A stretch of DNA of 64,000 nucleotides from Triglochin maritima (lineage: Eukaryota; Streptophyta; Magnoliopsida; Alismatales; Juncaginaceae), in assembly GCA_963682175.1 (NCBI GenBank), contig OY821777.1, positions 17,752,001 through 17,816,000 on the forward strand, read 5' to 3'. Position numbers and translations under genes: made by a program. How positions within the stretch are numbered: the first letter of the stretch is position 1; each line of letters opens with the position of its first letter. The notes under the pieces were generated by a model that saw only the letters and a program-made list of their open reading frames with translations, searched no databases and was not told the DNA's origin. Shown in pieces: positions 35,054-47,862 of the stretch.

Positions 35054-36686
35054 CGAAAGGAATGTGTTCTAAAAGTTTTACTTTTATATGTCAATTATTA
35101 TGAGTTTGATGTGCAAATATTTTATTCCTTGATCATTGCATTCATCTTATAGAATTGTTAAGAAAGAGGCTCTTGTTCCTTAACTGTAGAGCTCTAAAAG
35201 ATAATGGTTTACGTAAATCAAAAGTTATTCACAATCATGGTAATTAACGTGGAACATTAATTAGTGAGATAAGATTTTCGTGTTAGTCATCGATTATTGT
35301 AGCTCTACAATTATTTGACGACACGAGTATATAAAAGAGGGAAATGATTACTTTTATATATTGAATAGACTTGGCAAGTGAAATATTATGGAATTGTGTT
35401 ATGTGTCATTAATATTTTCACTGTGTCTTGAATCCTAAGATATGAGACATGTCTTTTCACATAAAAAGTGTTTAATTTGATTATTGTCAAAAACTATCAA
35501 TGAGCATAGTGAAAAAGGCAATAGTTGGTAGAGCTCGACTTGTGCTAAAAAAGATAGCTAGTCAAGAGATTATCATTGCCCTTCTTAATTTGAGTGATGA
35601 TATTAGTGGACCCATTGATAAAGTAAAATTATAATGTGCACAATGTGACTTGAGTTATGTTTCGTATTTATAATTAGCTTAAGAGATGAAGAAATGAATA
35701 TATCATACAAAGGTGACACATTTATACTTTGTATATATTTTTAATATTATGAGGCAAAGGATAGACACAAGTGATGTCTCCACATCACTAAATGGATCGT
35801 GTTTAGTTTGAGTGAACAATATATCTTTGCTAATTGGGTAACAATAATGTGTAGCTAGATACTGCTTATAGTTTGTGATATTAAGTGTTTAATATCACTG
35901 CCAATATAGCTTAGATCCTCATATAGGTCATACCACAAAACTGAGAAACAAGAAGCTTGATTTTGTGTTCATATGATGTATCAGGTTTCATGTGAAAAAG
36001 GATACATGTGGTGAATCGATAAAATCAATATGTCGTGAAAATAACATAGTTAGAATCATAAATAAATTCATATGAGATGTATGTATTATGTGGTGTAATG
36101 TTTTACATATGGTAATATATTACATGATATGTGAATTTTCTAAAACCCTCAAGGATCAAATTTTGTTGGATATAAATCCTAAATTTGACAAAGGCCAATT
36201 TGGGTCAAAACGGTAGACCATTTTAAGATTGGTCAACCAAAGGCTATAGAATGATCGACCATACTGAGATCGGGTTATGCTTGGTTCGACCAACAATTTC
36301 TAGGACATGTCTTGGCAATAAGACCAGTCAATCGAGCGTAAGGACACGATCCACCGAAGATTTCCAGGACGTATCTTGGTAATGGGAACTGTCGACCAGT
36401 GTGAGACATGGTTCGACCGTAAATTTCCACGGACTCATCCTGATGGATATTCGGTCGACCGTCTGGCTCACAGTCTGATCGAACTTGTCAAAGACTCAAT
36501 GATTCAGTCAACTGAGTGGTTATTTTGGTCGACCGTTGGCCACGATTCTGCCTTGAATTATTAAGAGATTAATGTTGGTCATGGGTTGGATTTGTTCCAA
36601 TTATGGTCAAACATTTTTAAGGATGATTATGTGTCAATTTGTGATTGGTTTAAGGGAGAGAAAAAAAATCCTAGATTAGTGGGTAG
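35054..36686 (+). repeat. Older solo LTR, left part
   Basis: Starts CGAAAGGAATGTGTTCTAAA (TG changed to CG) and is homologous to the nested-copia LTR read on its minus strand. Only the upstream (U3) part is here. It resumes at 39138-39629 after the younger LTR. Outer flanks ATACA (35049-35053) and ATATA (39630-39634) match 4 of 5. Decayed palindromes lie at 36210-36540 (GGTCGACCG twice, several GGTCAACC-like). Confidence 0.75.
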
Positions 36687-39137
36687 TGAAAGGAATGTGT
36701 TCTAAAAGTTTTACTTTTATGTGTCAATTATTATGAATTGAATGTGCAAACATTTTGTTCCTTGATTATGGTATTCGTCTTTTGGAAGTGTTAAGGAATA
36801 GGCACTTGGTCCTTAACCGTAGAGCTCTAAAAGATAATCAACATCAACAACATCAACATAACCTCAATGCCTCAGAAGAGGCTCCCGCCTAAGCGAGGTA
36901 AGGGGGGTCGGATGTACGCAACCCTACCACTGTAAAACAGTGAGGTTGTTTCCAATTGACCCAAATGATGCAAACACAACTGACCATCTGCGATTCCACA
37001 ATAAAAGAAATGCAGATCGTTTAAATAGCCCTTTGATATAGTCCATGATGCTCCAAATGTCAAAAAACAACTTAATCTTTGACATAGTGGAAATGGACAC
37101 CTCTACAAGATAATGGTTTACATAAATCAAAATTTATTCACAATCATGGTAATTAACATGGAACATTAATTACTGAGATAAGATTGTCGTGTTGGTCATC
37201 ATTTGTTGTAGCTCTACAAATAATTGATGACACAAGTATATAAAAGAAGAAAAGATTAGTTTTATATATTGAATAGACCTAACAAGTAAAATATTATGGA
37301 ATTGTGTTTCGTGTCATTAATGTTTTACTGTGTCTTGGATCCTAAGATATGAAACTTATATCATTTCACTCAAGAAGTGTTTAATTTGATTATTGTCAAA
37401 CGCTATTAATGAGTGTAGTGATAAAGACAATTGTTGGTTGAGCATGACTTGTGCTGGAAAAGATAGTTAGTCAAACGATTATCGTTGCCCCTCTTAATTG
37501 AGTGATGATATTAGTGGACCCCTTGATAAAGCAAAATTATAATGTGCACAATATAACTTGAGTTAAGTTACATAGTTATAATTAGCTTAGAGAGATCAAG
37601 AAATACATATAATACAAAGATGACACATTTCTACTTTGTATATATTCTTAATATCATGAGGCAAGGGACAGACACTAGTGGTGCAATTACATCACTAAAT
37701 GGATCGTGTTTTGGTTTGGGTAGAACAAAGACATCTACGCTAATTGGGTAACTATAATGTGTAGCTAGATATCGCTTATAGTTTGAGATATTAAGTATTT
37801 AATATCTCTGCCAATTTGGCTTAGATCCTCCTATAGGTCACACCACAAAATTGGGAAACAAGAGACTTGATTTTAAGTTCATATGATGTGTCGGGTTTTC
37901 ATGGGAAAAAGGTACACATGTGGTGAATTAATAAAATCAATATGTCATGAGAATTGACATAATTAGAATCATAATAAATTCATATGAGGTATATATATTA
38001 TGGGGTGTAATAATTTAATATTACATATGATAATATATTACATAAGATGTGAATTTTCTAAAAACCCCAAAAGTTCAAATTTTGTTGGAAATAAATCCAA
38101 AATTTGACAAAGGCAAAATCGAGGTCGAACACGGTGAACCGTTCAGTGTTTGGTCGACCGGGGTATCTTCGGATCGGTGAACCGAATGGGAATCGGGTAA
38201 GCACAATTGGTTGACCGAAATTGTCTAGAGTGCCTGGACAATTGTGTTCGGTTAATCGAGTGGGAACAGTCAACCGAGAAGAGTATTTTCGGTAGACCGA
38301 ATGTGACATGGTCATCCGATGACTATTCTCCAAGAGAAATTTTGGTGGGTCAAAGGTCGACCGAAGAGAAGACGTGGTTCGTCTGAATTTTTTCAGAGAA
38401 TTTTCTCATGTGGATTCGGTCGACCGTCTAGCTCACGGTTCACCGAACACGTGTTATAACAGAACAGTTCGGTTGACCGAATAATTCTCAGTCCACCGAA
38501 CAATGCGATTTCTGCCTGAATTATTAAGAGATTAATTAGGTTATGGGTTGGATTAAATCCATATTTAATTAAACATTTTTTAGAATGCTTATGTGGAAAT
38601 TTGAGATTAATTTTAGGAGAGAATAAGCAAGATATCATGACTAAGGAATAATTCTTGATAGGGGTGTTTAGGAAGCCTATAAATAGCACCCCTCCTACTT
38701 GCTAATTACATGAATGCAAAATTCTTTCTCTCATTAATCTCTCCCTTAATCACCACGAAAATTTCTTAGTAATTTTGAGTTTAGGAGATAGAAATCTTAG
38801 GAGCTCAAAGAGGGCTTATTAGCTATATTCTAAGCCCAATTAGAGATTGATTGGCTAGCTCTTTTCTCTCTAATCTTATTTAGAGTTTGGTGAACACTCG
38901 GAGGAAAATCAGTATACGATTCAATGGGCAACGTGTCTCCGGATCTTCGAAAAGATTTAGAAAACCTTTAGTTATGATTCTCTCTTTGTGATTTATTTTA
39001 ATATAAGTAGGGTTGCATGATATTAGAATAAACACAAAGTAATGTACATAAAATTGTTGAAAGTATGAAATCGATCATGTATGCATGTATTAAAATTTTT
39101 ACAAATATATACATACATAAGGACACGAAAACCTACA
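36687..39137 (+). repeat. Younger solo LTR inserted in the older one
   Basis: Starts TGAAAGGAATGTGTTC and ends AAAACCTACA. Flanks are GGTAG (36682-36686) and TGTAG (39138-39142), 4 of 5 matching. Length without the SINE is about 2.18 kb, like the related LTRs at 6223 and 13960. TATA CTATAAATAG at 38677-38686. Decayed palindromes upstream at about 38120-38497 (for example GGTGAACCG, GGTTGACCG, GGTCAACCG). Confidence 0.78.
36839..37100. mobile_element. SINE (angiosperm Au-like)
   Basis: The 262-bp insert interrupts the LTR between CTCTAAAAGATAAT (36825-36838) and CTCTACAAGATAAT (37101-37114), a 14-bp duplication with one mismatch. It contains CAACATCAACAACATCAAC and the core GGGGTCGGATGTACGCAACC then GTGAGGTTGTTTCC, phrases characteristic of widespread plant SINEs. 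The related LTRs lack this insert. Orientation was not decided, as clear A and B boxes were not resolved. Confidence 0.78.
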
Positions 39138-39629
39138 TGTAGCTCATGATGTGGGTGTTGGGAGAGCCTATAAATAGGTCTTCTCTTCCTCCTTGTTTTA
39201 ATTAATGCAAAATTCTCTTTCTCTCCCTAACCTCTCCACTAATCCATCCGAATTTCTCTTAATTATTTTGAACTTTTGGAGATTAAATCTCAAGAAGCTT
39301 TAAAGTGGTTATTAACTAGATTCTAAGTCTAATTAGAGATTGATTGGCTAGCTCTTTTCTATCTAATATTGTTTATAGTTTGGTGCACACTTGGAGGCAT
39401 ATCAACCGGCGATTCGACGTGTGATGCAACTCTGGATCTTCATAATGGTTTTAGAGAACCTTTGGGTATGATTCTCTTACATTTGTTTTACTAAATATAT
39501 ATTGATTATACGATATTAGAATAAATGTAAAATAATGTACATGAAATTATTGAAAATATGGAAATCGGTGATGTATGCATGTATAAAGTTTTTAAAATAT
39601 ATATATACATAGGGGCACAAAATCCTACA
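39138..39629 (+). repeat. Older solo LTR, right part
   Basis: Carries TATA CTATAAATAG (39168-39177) and the R/U5 part, parallel to 38665-39137 of the younger LTR (shared AATTAGAGATTGATTGGCTA). Ends AATCCTACA. It completes the LTR begun at 35054. Confidence 0.75.
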
Positions 39630-42510
39630 ATATATACATACTTGTGATCAACTAACTATTAGCATAAAATTAACTACATTACTTAGTTAGTCAGTTGTGA
39701 TGGCTTATTGATGTTGGGTGGGAGGCAGCAAGGAAGAGTGGGTTGCCGGCGAGGAGGTTTTGGGTGAGGAGCGATGAGACAAGGCAAGGAATGGTGGCGG
39801 TGAGGAACGACGAGGGGATTTCCGTGGAGATGAGAAGGGTCGGCGAGGAACAACGTCAACGAGGAGAATGTGTTGGAGGAGGGGGTTGGAGATGACCTAG
39901 ATGAGGGTGGCGCCAAGGAGGTGATTGAGTGGAGGCGCGGAGATGAGTTGTCTAGATAGGGTTTGGTCGCAAGGGGGTTAGGGTTTTGTCGCGGAGGAGG
40001 TCGGGGGCTATGTCGGGATAAAGATAAAGTAAGAACTATAGATACTTAACCCATTATTTTCATCTATTCTCGCCGATTGCCTCAAACAATAACTAGTAGA
40101 GCTTGAAAGATTATAAATGTTGTTTCATTCCATTGTTTTACACATGTCCCTATTGTCCCATATTTCAGAGAGAAACTCTCAACACATTCAAGCTTCCATT
40201 TCCCACAGTCAAATCCTAAAATCCACTACTCGTGTTATCCATCCAAATCACATTTAAGTGCGCATGGTTGACTATTTGATTTTACATGGAGATGAAAAAT
40301 CAGTTGATTGATTGCTGCACGGCCATGCCATTTGAAGAGGGTGTTATCCATTCATAACTAGATTTTTTCGTTTTGATACCCATCCAAAAGGTCAAATTTG
40401 GCGTCGTGCTGAGGCTTCTGATTCAAAATTGGTTTTTTGCACATTCATTAGTCTCTTACTAAGCTTGTAAATGAGCAATTTGTGGACGGTTATAATGTCT
40501 ACCTATGACCATACTCCGTCTAATTAAACGTTTTGCAGTTCCGTTAGAAACTTATTTATTTTTACCTCTACCTATGCCTCTTACCCTCCCTAATTAAGTA
40601 AACAGTTTCAGCCGGTTATATGGGTAAAAACCTATCACATAGATAAATAAATGGATAATTAGTTAAAACATAATACGTACAACATTTAACATTAGTCATC
40701 CACAAATTTATAATCAAAACATCCACAAATCCATAATCAAACATTCACAAAATGTTCAAGATAACGATAAACATACATAGAAACATCATAAGTAGAATGA
40801 AATTGGGGTATCTTAGAAAATTAGAATACAAATAAATTATATGTATATTACATATAATAAAATATTTATATATTAATTATATTTCACGGTTAAACGGTTA
40901 AATGGGTGGGTGAGCTCTCATGCCTTTACTCATCTCATTTATTAAACAGTTACAATTTTCATACACTAACCCACCCCATTTATTAAATGGTTAAGATTTT
41001 TCTACCCACTACCGTATCCATCTATGCGGTTAGAGCGGTTAAACGGTCTTACCATACCAATATACAATCATATCTCTTGCAATGACAACCGCCACTAGAG
41101 TCTAACCTGCCGTAGTGCAATTTTTAATGTAGGAAATAAGTACCAAGCAAACATACGTAGAAGCATGGGCATCATGTTAATTTTAATCTTTTGGACGGTT
41201 ACCCAAGCAAAAAAAACCCTTAATTTTATTATTAATAGTATACTACCGTTATCAAAAAAAACCATGACCTATTAATTTCTTCTTATTCTCGGATTTATTT
41301 GTGCTTCAACTCACTCCTCGAAATAGTAAAAAAGTGTTAGGCAGAAATTTCTTATACTCTGCATGTTATATGGTAATGCATATTGTCGATGTATTACAGT
41401 AATCTAGTTGTATATACGACCCTACGAGGAAGTATCCCTTGATCTGGAGCCACACTTGCCGAAGATCAAATCTAAAACACATCAAGGCGTGCTAATTTTT
41501 CACTTTTCCCGAATGGGTGATGCCCATCCTCAGCCCACGTGCCAACTCACCTGCCCTTTCTGCCTCCCACGTTTGAATCCTAATATGCATCTTAAACACT
41601 TGATTCTATCTCAATTGACTACCAAATTAAGCTCACAAGAGCTAGAGCTCAAGAAGTAGATTCGTAGTTTGTAGATGAGTAAAATCTTCACCATCCCCAA
41701 ATTTGAACTTGGTATGTCATTTCACCTTCAAAGAACTTGGGAAGCCAAGCAAACCATAATAGAAGAAAAACAAACTCAAAATATGCACTCTACTGCAAAT
41801 CACCAAGAGGATATCCAAGCAAAAGACAAAATAAAAAGACCAACTTAGTAAACCATGTACGTATTTTTCCCCCATCTTTTCCAATTGGGTTAAGCTAAAA
41901 ATGTAAATGTAAATCTCAAATGGGACTAACCTGCGCAAGTACGATAAAAGTGAGGAGAAAAACTCATCTTGTATGATAACATAATCCTCCAAATCATACC
42001 CCACATGTACTCTCCACGTCATCCTTCCTCTGCCGAAAACGCAAACCCAAACTTAGCATCAAACTTGGTCTTCAAACCATTCTCATCTCACCACAACCTC
42101 CAACAATCCATCTCCTAACTTTCTACGCACCACTATTTTCTACCGTTCACGCTTCTTTCGGCCTCGAAAAATTCTAAAAAAACATCCAATAACCGGATGT
42201 AATAGACAATCTCAAATGCTCAAATCCTCGTAAGAGTTTTTTTAACTGCCTGGGTAAATACGAATCAACGGATGGGATTCAATCCAACGACTGTCAGCAA
42301 ACCATTACGCTCCATCGTATATCTGTTGTTGGATACGAACAATTATGATAGTAAATGTAGGAAAATAAGAGATTATATCACCTAAAGACTAAGGGAAAAA
42401 AGTGAATATATGCGCCGGTAGCTATTTACACACTACTATAAATCTATTTATGATTTTCCAAATAGAGTTCTGTGGGTGTTGATGATGCAGGTTGACGAGT
42501 GGGTCATTTT
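39630..42510. other. Intergenic sequence without supported genes
   Basis: 39683-39960 is purine-skewed and gives a low-complexity antisense ORF only. Around 40490-41060 there are repeated ACGGTTAAA and CCCATTTATTAAA motifs in inverted arrangement, suggestive of a decayed DNA transposon, but no terminal repeats were secured. 41408-41659 has an 83-codon ORF of unknown nature. The remainder is AT-rich. Confidence 0.4.
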
Positions 42511-43115
42511 TGTTAGTAGAACCTTTTAGTTCTTGCAATATTTTCGTAATGTGCAGTATAATCAGATATCATTTACGAGATCTCTCGAAAGAGTTAATAA
42601 GTTCAACTAGATGAGACTCTATTTGGAACTACCACGGGATCTAATAGTGTTTGGATCCAAACTCCATTGATAAAATAACATAGGTCAACTCCATGTTGAG
42701 TGTAGAAGTAAATACCAAAATGATACTTGTATTGCACAACTAGTGTTGTTACAACAACACAGTTCACTGCAAGACTATTCTACTCACTACAATACTCTCA
42801 CTCACATTCTACTACAAAATAACTACACTACACACTCACGCTACTACACAAGATTTACTCTTTGTATTATGGAGAACTCTTCGCTTGGATGATTTGGAAT
42901 GAGAGATGACACCTCTATTTATATGTGTGAATGAAAACTTATTGAATAGTTAATGTTTCTACACTTTGAAACTTCTAGGAAGCTAGCTTCATAGTGTTGG
43001 ATAAGAAAGAAACATGTAGAGTATGAATTCTCTAGAAATTAGGCTTAATGGGTTGGACTAATTATTAGCTTAAGTAATATAACTTCTTGGGTTTGGATTG
43101 GTGTTGGATCTTTAA
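42511..43115 (-). repeat. 3' LTR of truncated copia
   Basis: The minus-strand end CTACTAACA is clear at 42511. The start beside the polypurine tract is approximate because no clean TG is present. Confidence 0.65.
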
Positions 43116-43129
43116 TACTCCCCCTCAAC

Positions 43130-44750
43130 ACCAACCCTTCTTCTTACCATCCCAAATCGTTGACGAAGTTCTTCAAATTTTACTTGGTGTATTTCTTTAG
43201 TGAAGATATATGTCACTTGCTCCTTCATATTGATAGACTTCATAAGACCTTCGTCTTGTAGAACCTTCTCCCTTGGAAAATGGTGATGAATCTTCACATG
43301 TTTCATTCTTGCATGAAAGATTGAATTTTCTATCAGACGTATGACATATTTATTATCACAATGCAACAACACTGGATGATTACTTGTTGAAGAAGATCTT
43401 CAAGTAACCGCTTTAACCATGTACTCTCTTGGGCGGCCATCGCTCTCGCTCTATACTTTGCTTCTGTAGTTGACAGTGAGACAAATGGTTGTCTCTTACT
43501 ACACCAAGAGATTGGTGCAGAATCAAGACTAAATGCATATTCGGTACTCGATCTTCGTGTGTCATGGTCCCCCACATAGTTAGTATCGCAATACCCGATT
43601 ATTTTTTGTTTTCCTATATTTTTGTATAAAAGACCAAGATCAAAAGTACATTTCACGTACCTCAGTATTCTCCTTACTACTTCTATGTGAGGCTTCTTCA
43701 GTGTCTGCATGTATTGACTTACAACTCCAACGACGAAAGAGATATAAGGTTGAGTCATGATTAGGTAGATCAAACTACCTACTAATTGTCGATACATTGT
43801 TGCATCCTCCAAATCATTGCCTTTACATGCACACAACTTGGTCATTTCCTCTATTAGGGTAGATATCGGCTTGCAGTCAAGCATACCAACCATTTGCAGA
43901 AGATCCTTAACATACTTTTGTTTGCAAAGAAATATACCTTGTTTGCTCTGGTCTAGTTCAAGACCCAAGAAATGATTAAGCTCTCCAAGCTCCTTCATTT
44001 GAAATCTAACCGATAGATTCCTTTCAGTCCTTTGATTTTCCTCCTCCTCATCTTCAGTGATGGTCAAATTATCTACATACACGAGAACTACAGATATTTG
44101 TCATTCTCTATTTTTTATGAAAAGACTTGAGTTTGTAGGAGCAATATTGTAGCCACACCTAAGTAAGAACTTTGTTATCTTCCTGTACCACACCCTTGGA
44201 ATTTGTTTCAATCTGTATAATGCATTCTTTAACTTGCATACATAGTCTGATGATCAGTACTTTCAATTCTCTTTAGTTGTTACAAGTATATTGATTGATC
44301 CAACTCTCCATGAAGAAATGCATTTTCACATCCATTTGTCACAACTTCCATGACTTAATTGCTGCTATAGCAATTAAGACTCTAACTTTGGTAATATTGG
44401 CTACTGAGTAGAAGGTCTCATCATAATTCATACCATATTGTTGTGAAAATCCTCGAGCAATGAGACAAGCTTTGTACGTTTCTATGGATCCATCAGGGTG
44501 TGTCTTCGGCTTGTAGACCCACTTGCAAGAGATGCGTTTAATGTTTGCAGGTCTTGGGACCAGCTCCCATGTCTCATTCTCTTTTAAAGCTTTGTGTTCT
44601 TCTTTCATGATGCTCATCCATTGTTTACTCCTTGATGCTTCTTCATATGTGACAAACTCATTAATCTCTTCTTCTCCTGTTAGGGCTGCATTTGCATACC
44701 TTGGGTTTGGCTTTCTCTGTCTGTCTAATCGTCATAACTTGCTTCTTAAT
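43130..44750 (-). pseudogene. pol: Copia RT and RNase H, frame-disrupted
   Basis: From right to left on the minus strand: EEEINEFVTYEEASRSKQWM (linker before RT), RT start ENETWELVPRPANIKRISCK with CLIARGFSQQYGMNYDETF, then a broken stretch (44339-44082), then YVDN in place of the catalytic YVDD (start 44082), followed by [10 protein letters not shown], the RNase [13 protein letters not shown] and [11 protein letters not shown] blocks, and [15 protein letters not shown]. At least two frameshifts and the Asp-to-Asn change in the RT active site show that it is dead. RT copies element RNA to DNA, and RNase H removes the RNA strand. Confidence 0.88.
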
Positions 44751-44960
44751 TCTTCTTCAACCTCCATCTGAGATGGCTGAGTGTCCTCTGAACTCTTCCA
44801 ATGTACTCTTGTCTTCCAAGGATCTTCAAAGTATTTTGAGGGTTTTGATGAGCATACTTCAGATTCGTCTCCTTTGTCACTTGAATCTTCCTCACCAAGC
44901 TTCTCTTGTACTAAGAAACACGAGTAGAGGAGTTCGCAGCAGGGGGCAATAAAAAAGGAG

Positions 44961-45300
44961 CAAACAAAGAAAAAACCTCAAATGTTATAATTTTTGCAAA
45001 AGAGAAGCTTCACCAAATTTTTGTTATTGCTGGATGTTGGTGTAGTAAGGCCAAAAATAGGGAAGCTATTGTCCTTCTACTGGTCCTAATTGCTTTCCTG
45101 TTGGACTAATTGAACTAATTGCTGCAAGAAAGGTATGAGAAGAAGAGAGGGGGGGGGGGGAAGAGGATGAGAAGAGAGAGAGATTTGATTTTTTGTTTTT
45201 ACAATTAAGGACATTTAGATTTTACGAGTTTTAATTTACAATTGTCTACCGTCGTTGGACGTAAACGGAGACGGAGTGGGTCCCACTAACGGCATAGCAA
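44961..45300. other. Short gap between two copia fragments
   Basis: No gene. Contains an 11-G run near 45150 and purine-rich sequence. The right edge is an abrupt start of RT coding sequence at about 45301. Confidence 0.5.
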
Positions 45301-45304
45301 AGAG

Positions 45305-46270
45305 GTGCTGAAATCCACTAAAGAGTGGTTGCCCTCCACGTTTGATATGAAGGACATGGGTGAAGCTAGCTACGTCCTTGGTGTCAAGATTGTTAGAAAT
45401 AGGTCCAAGAGACTTCTGGGATTGTCTCAAGAGACTTATATTAACAACGTCTTAAAGAAATACCATATGGACAAATGCAAACCAGTCGACACTCCTGTTG
45501 AGAAGGGTTTGCACTTAAGCCTTGATAAGAATCCTGAGACTCCTGAAGAGAAGGCCAAAATGAGCAAGGTTCCATACTCCAATGTTGTGGGAAGCCTTAT
45601 GTACGTTATGATGTGTACTAGGCCAGACATTTGTTATGTTGTGGGCATGGTGAGTCGATACCAGTCCAACCCAAGCATGGAGCACTGGAAGATAGTCAAG
45701 AGAATCATGAGATACCTCAGAGGAACGAGTAACTACATGCTGTGTTACCAAGCATCAGATCTCCGCCTGATTGGCTATACTGATGCCGATTGTGCTGGAG
45801 ACATTGATGAAAGGAAGTCTACCTCTGGTTATGCTTTCTTGCTGGCTAATGGGGCCATCTCATGGTCCAGCAAGAAGCAAACCTGTATAGCCCTGTCGAC
45901 TATGGAAACGGAGTATGTTGCATGCTCTGCAGCAGTACAGGAGGCAGTTTGGTTGAGGAGGTTCTTACAACATACTGGGCTAGTAGAGACATCTGATGAG
46001 CATGTTGTTGTCTATTGTGACAGCATGGCTGCCCTTTGTTATGTGAAAGACCCTAAGTATCATGGAAAGACCAAACATATACAGGTTAGGTATCATTTTG
46101 TGAAGGCCATGATAGCGAGAAAGGAAGTTGTGTTAAGACATGTGTCTACTAGTCTTATGGTAGCTGACACTCTTACCAAGGCTATAGCTAAGGACTCGTT
46201 TGTGTCTCATGTGAAGTCCTTAGGCTTACGCAGACTTTCATGTATTGGCATGTCTAACTTCTTTTTATGA
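45305..46270 (+). pseudogene. pol: Copia RT C-terminus and RNase H, 5'-truncated but open
   Basis: A 321-codon open frame with no internal stop. It starts in the RT thumb (TFDMKDMGEASYVLGVKIVR). RT/RNase H connection: GSLMYVMMCTRPDICYVVGM. RNase H: IGYTDADCAGDIDERKSTSG, ISWSSKKQTCIALSTMETEY and VYCDSMAALCYVKDPKYHGK, with catalytic acidic residues present. The conserved tail HVKSLGLRRL is followed by a stop at 46268. The first codon (GTG) is only where the fragment begins, since the upstream two thirds of pol are missing. The intact frame suggests a fairly young copy. Confidence 0.9.
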
Positions 46271-46991
46271 GTGATTGTGTTTTTTCTTTCGACTATATTT
46301 GTTTGGTTGATATAGTTGTTCTAGCATAAAATATTATTCTGTCAATAGGCTAAAAAATGCTCACTCACACGAGCATTCGCCTCTGGCGCTTTTGATAGCG
46401 AGCAGAGATGAGACTGATCATAAAGAGATCTTGCATGATAGATCCGGAGAAGTTCATGACCGGATAGTCGCCTTGATTAGGAATCAAGATGAGATCCTCT
46501 ATGTTGGTGAGGATTGACATGAATGTTCCCACGATTCATGTGACCTATAGAAGCCAAGTTCGAGCATCACATGTGGCGCCAGGTGGCACACGTATGGTGT
46601 TAAGGCAACAATGATGAAGCTCGCGTCAGGCGCAGAAGGGGTGCGACTGGACTAAGACTTGTATGGTGTTGAGAGACAGACATACTGTTGTGCACAGTAT
46701 GATCCACCATAACATGTTTGTCATACAACATGTGCTGAGCGACCATTGGGAAGTGAAAGGATGGATCCCTGCTCCTTCACTGTGTGAGTCGAAGACTTAT
46801 TTGTCATTAGTTACCCTCAGTGACCTTTGGCGACGCCATGAAGCAAAGAGTTGATGTGGCTACTTTGGGATGTTATCTATGACCATGAGAGATTCGGTCT
46901 AAAGAGGCATCTTCGGGAAAGGAGTCAACTCTGAGTGTAATGGTGGTCTGGTGCGAAGGGAAAGGTTTGACTCGACTGCACTAAAAGTATT
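46271..46991 (+). other. 3' non-coding region of copia fragment
   Basis: No supported gene. The 63-codon ORF at 46663-46854 has no recognisable content. The polypurine tract before the LTR is weak (ACTAAAAGTATT). Confidence 0.55.
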
Positions 46992-47862
46992 TGTTGGGCC
47001 CAACTGTATTGGATACAGTAGCAAGTACCTTGAGGACCAGAAGGTATTCTTTCCGTGGGATCGAGATATCGTTCATGTCAAGTGTGTTTCTATGTAAACC
47101 TGGGGAACAGTGATGTGCATTTGACTGCTTAATTATTATTTTTGTGAGGATGTTGTCATTCTGGCCTTCTAGTAAGGTTTCTAGTTTAAGACTCCAAATT
47201 GCAGTTGCATCACCGGTCGCACGACCCATTTGTCCGTATGATCGGAAGAGTGCATGTGTCGGGGACACAAATGATCTTGTATCAGGGATACATGATCAGA
47301 GACTTGCGTGTTGTGGATGCGTTCTTAGAGAGAGGAATAGTTGTATATATCAGGGATGTATACATGTGTGTCGGGGACACATAGAGAGGTGATATATTCC
47401 CATTGTGTGATTGTATGTATCAGGGATATATGCATATGTGTCAGGGACACAAAAGTAGATGACATGTTGTTATCGTGATATTGTGCAATTAGGATTAAGA
47501 TGATGTTAGCCCAAAGCACTGACACGTGGCACACTCTCATTGGCTGCGCATTAGGGTTTAGGGAAGACTCTTCTATATAAGAAGAGGAGGCTCTCATTGG
47601 AGGGGGGTGCATTCCTTGTATGCAAAACCTTAACCCTAGCCGCCACCTCTCCTCTCTCTCCCATCCGTCCCACCTTCTCCTCCACTTCAACCGTAGACTC
47701 TTGGGTTGTGGATTAGTCCTTCTTCTCCACGAGAGTTGAAGGTCGACCGGTGCTCGAGGCGACTCTGTGAGGTGATCTCTGGTTCCCTTCCGCTGCCACA
47801 GGTTCTCTCCTACAAAGGTAAATCCGAACCTGTAGATTCAATCGTAGATTGCTAATATAACA
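46992..47862 (+). repeat. LTR of copia fragment
   Basis: TGTTGGGCCCAACTG at the left, AATATAACA at the right. TATA (CTATATAAGAAG) near 47573. Internal tandem repeat at 47255-47455. Right end overlaps the junction with the next element by a few bases. Confidence 0.65.
47255..47455. repeat. Tandem repeat in copia LTR U3
   Basis: Three units of about 65-70 bp, each with a TATCAGGGAT(A/G)TATG-like part and an imperfect palindrome TGTGTCGGGGACACA (47258, 47370, 47435 regions). They lie 120-300 bp upstream of TATA. Confidence 0.75.

Larger units (their letters stand above)
42511..44960 (-). mobile_element. Truncated Ty1/copia element, 3' half
   Basis: LTR (42511 to about 43115), polypurine tract (GAGGGGGAGT on minus, 43117-43126) and RNase H, RT pieces up to about 44960, all minus strand. 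Integrase, protease, gag and the 5' LTR are missing. LTR edge TGTTAGTAGAACC on plus. Minus-strand TATA ATATAAATAGAGG near 42910-42923. Confidence 0.82.
45301..47862 (+). mobile_element. Ty1/copia element, 3' part (RT end, RNase H, LTR)
   Basis: Begins inside RT, continues through intact RNase H, a 720-bp 3' non-coding region, and an LTR (46992-47862). It ends where the Sirevirus-type element's truncated LTR starts. Both ends lack target duplications, so it survives as a fragment. Confidence 0.82.

Noticed and set aside
39683..39916. 77-codon Pro/Ser-rich minus-strand ORF
   Set aside because: Low complexity in purine-skewed sequence; no homologous features.
40490..41060. Possible hAT-like or MITE element with GGTTAAACGG motifs
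   Set aside because: No convincing terminal repeats or target duplication could be found by eye.
41408..41659. 83-codon ORF as a gene
   Set aside because: No recognisable domain, promoter or context; chance length for this region.
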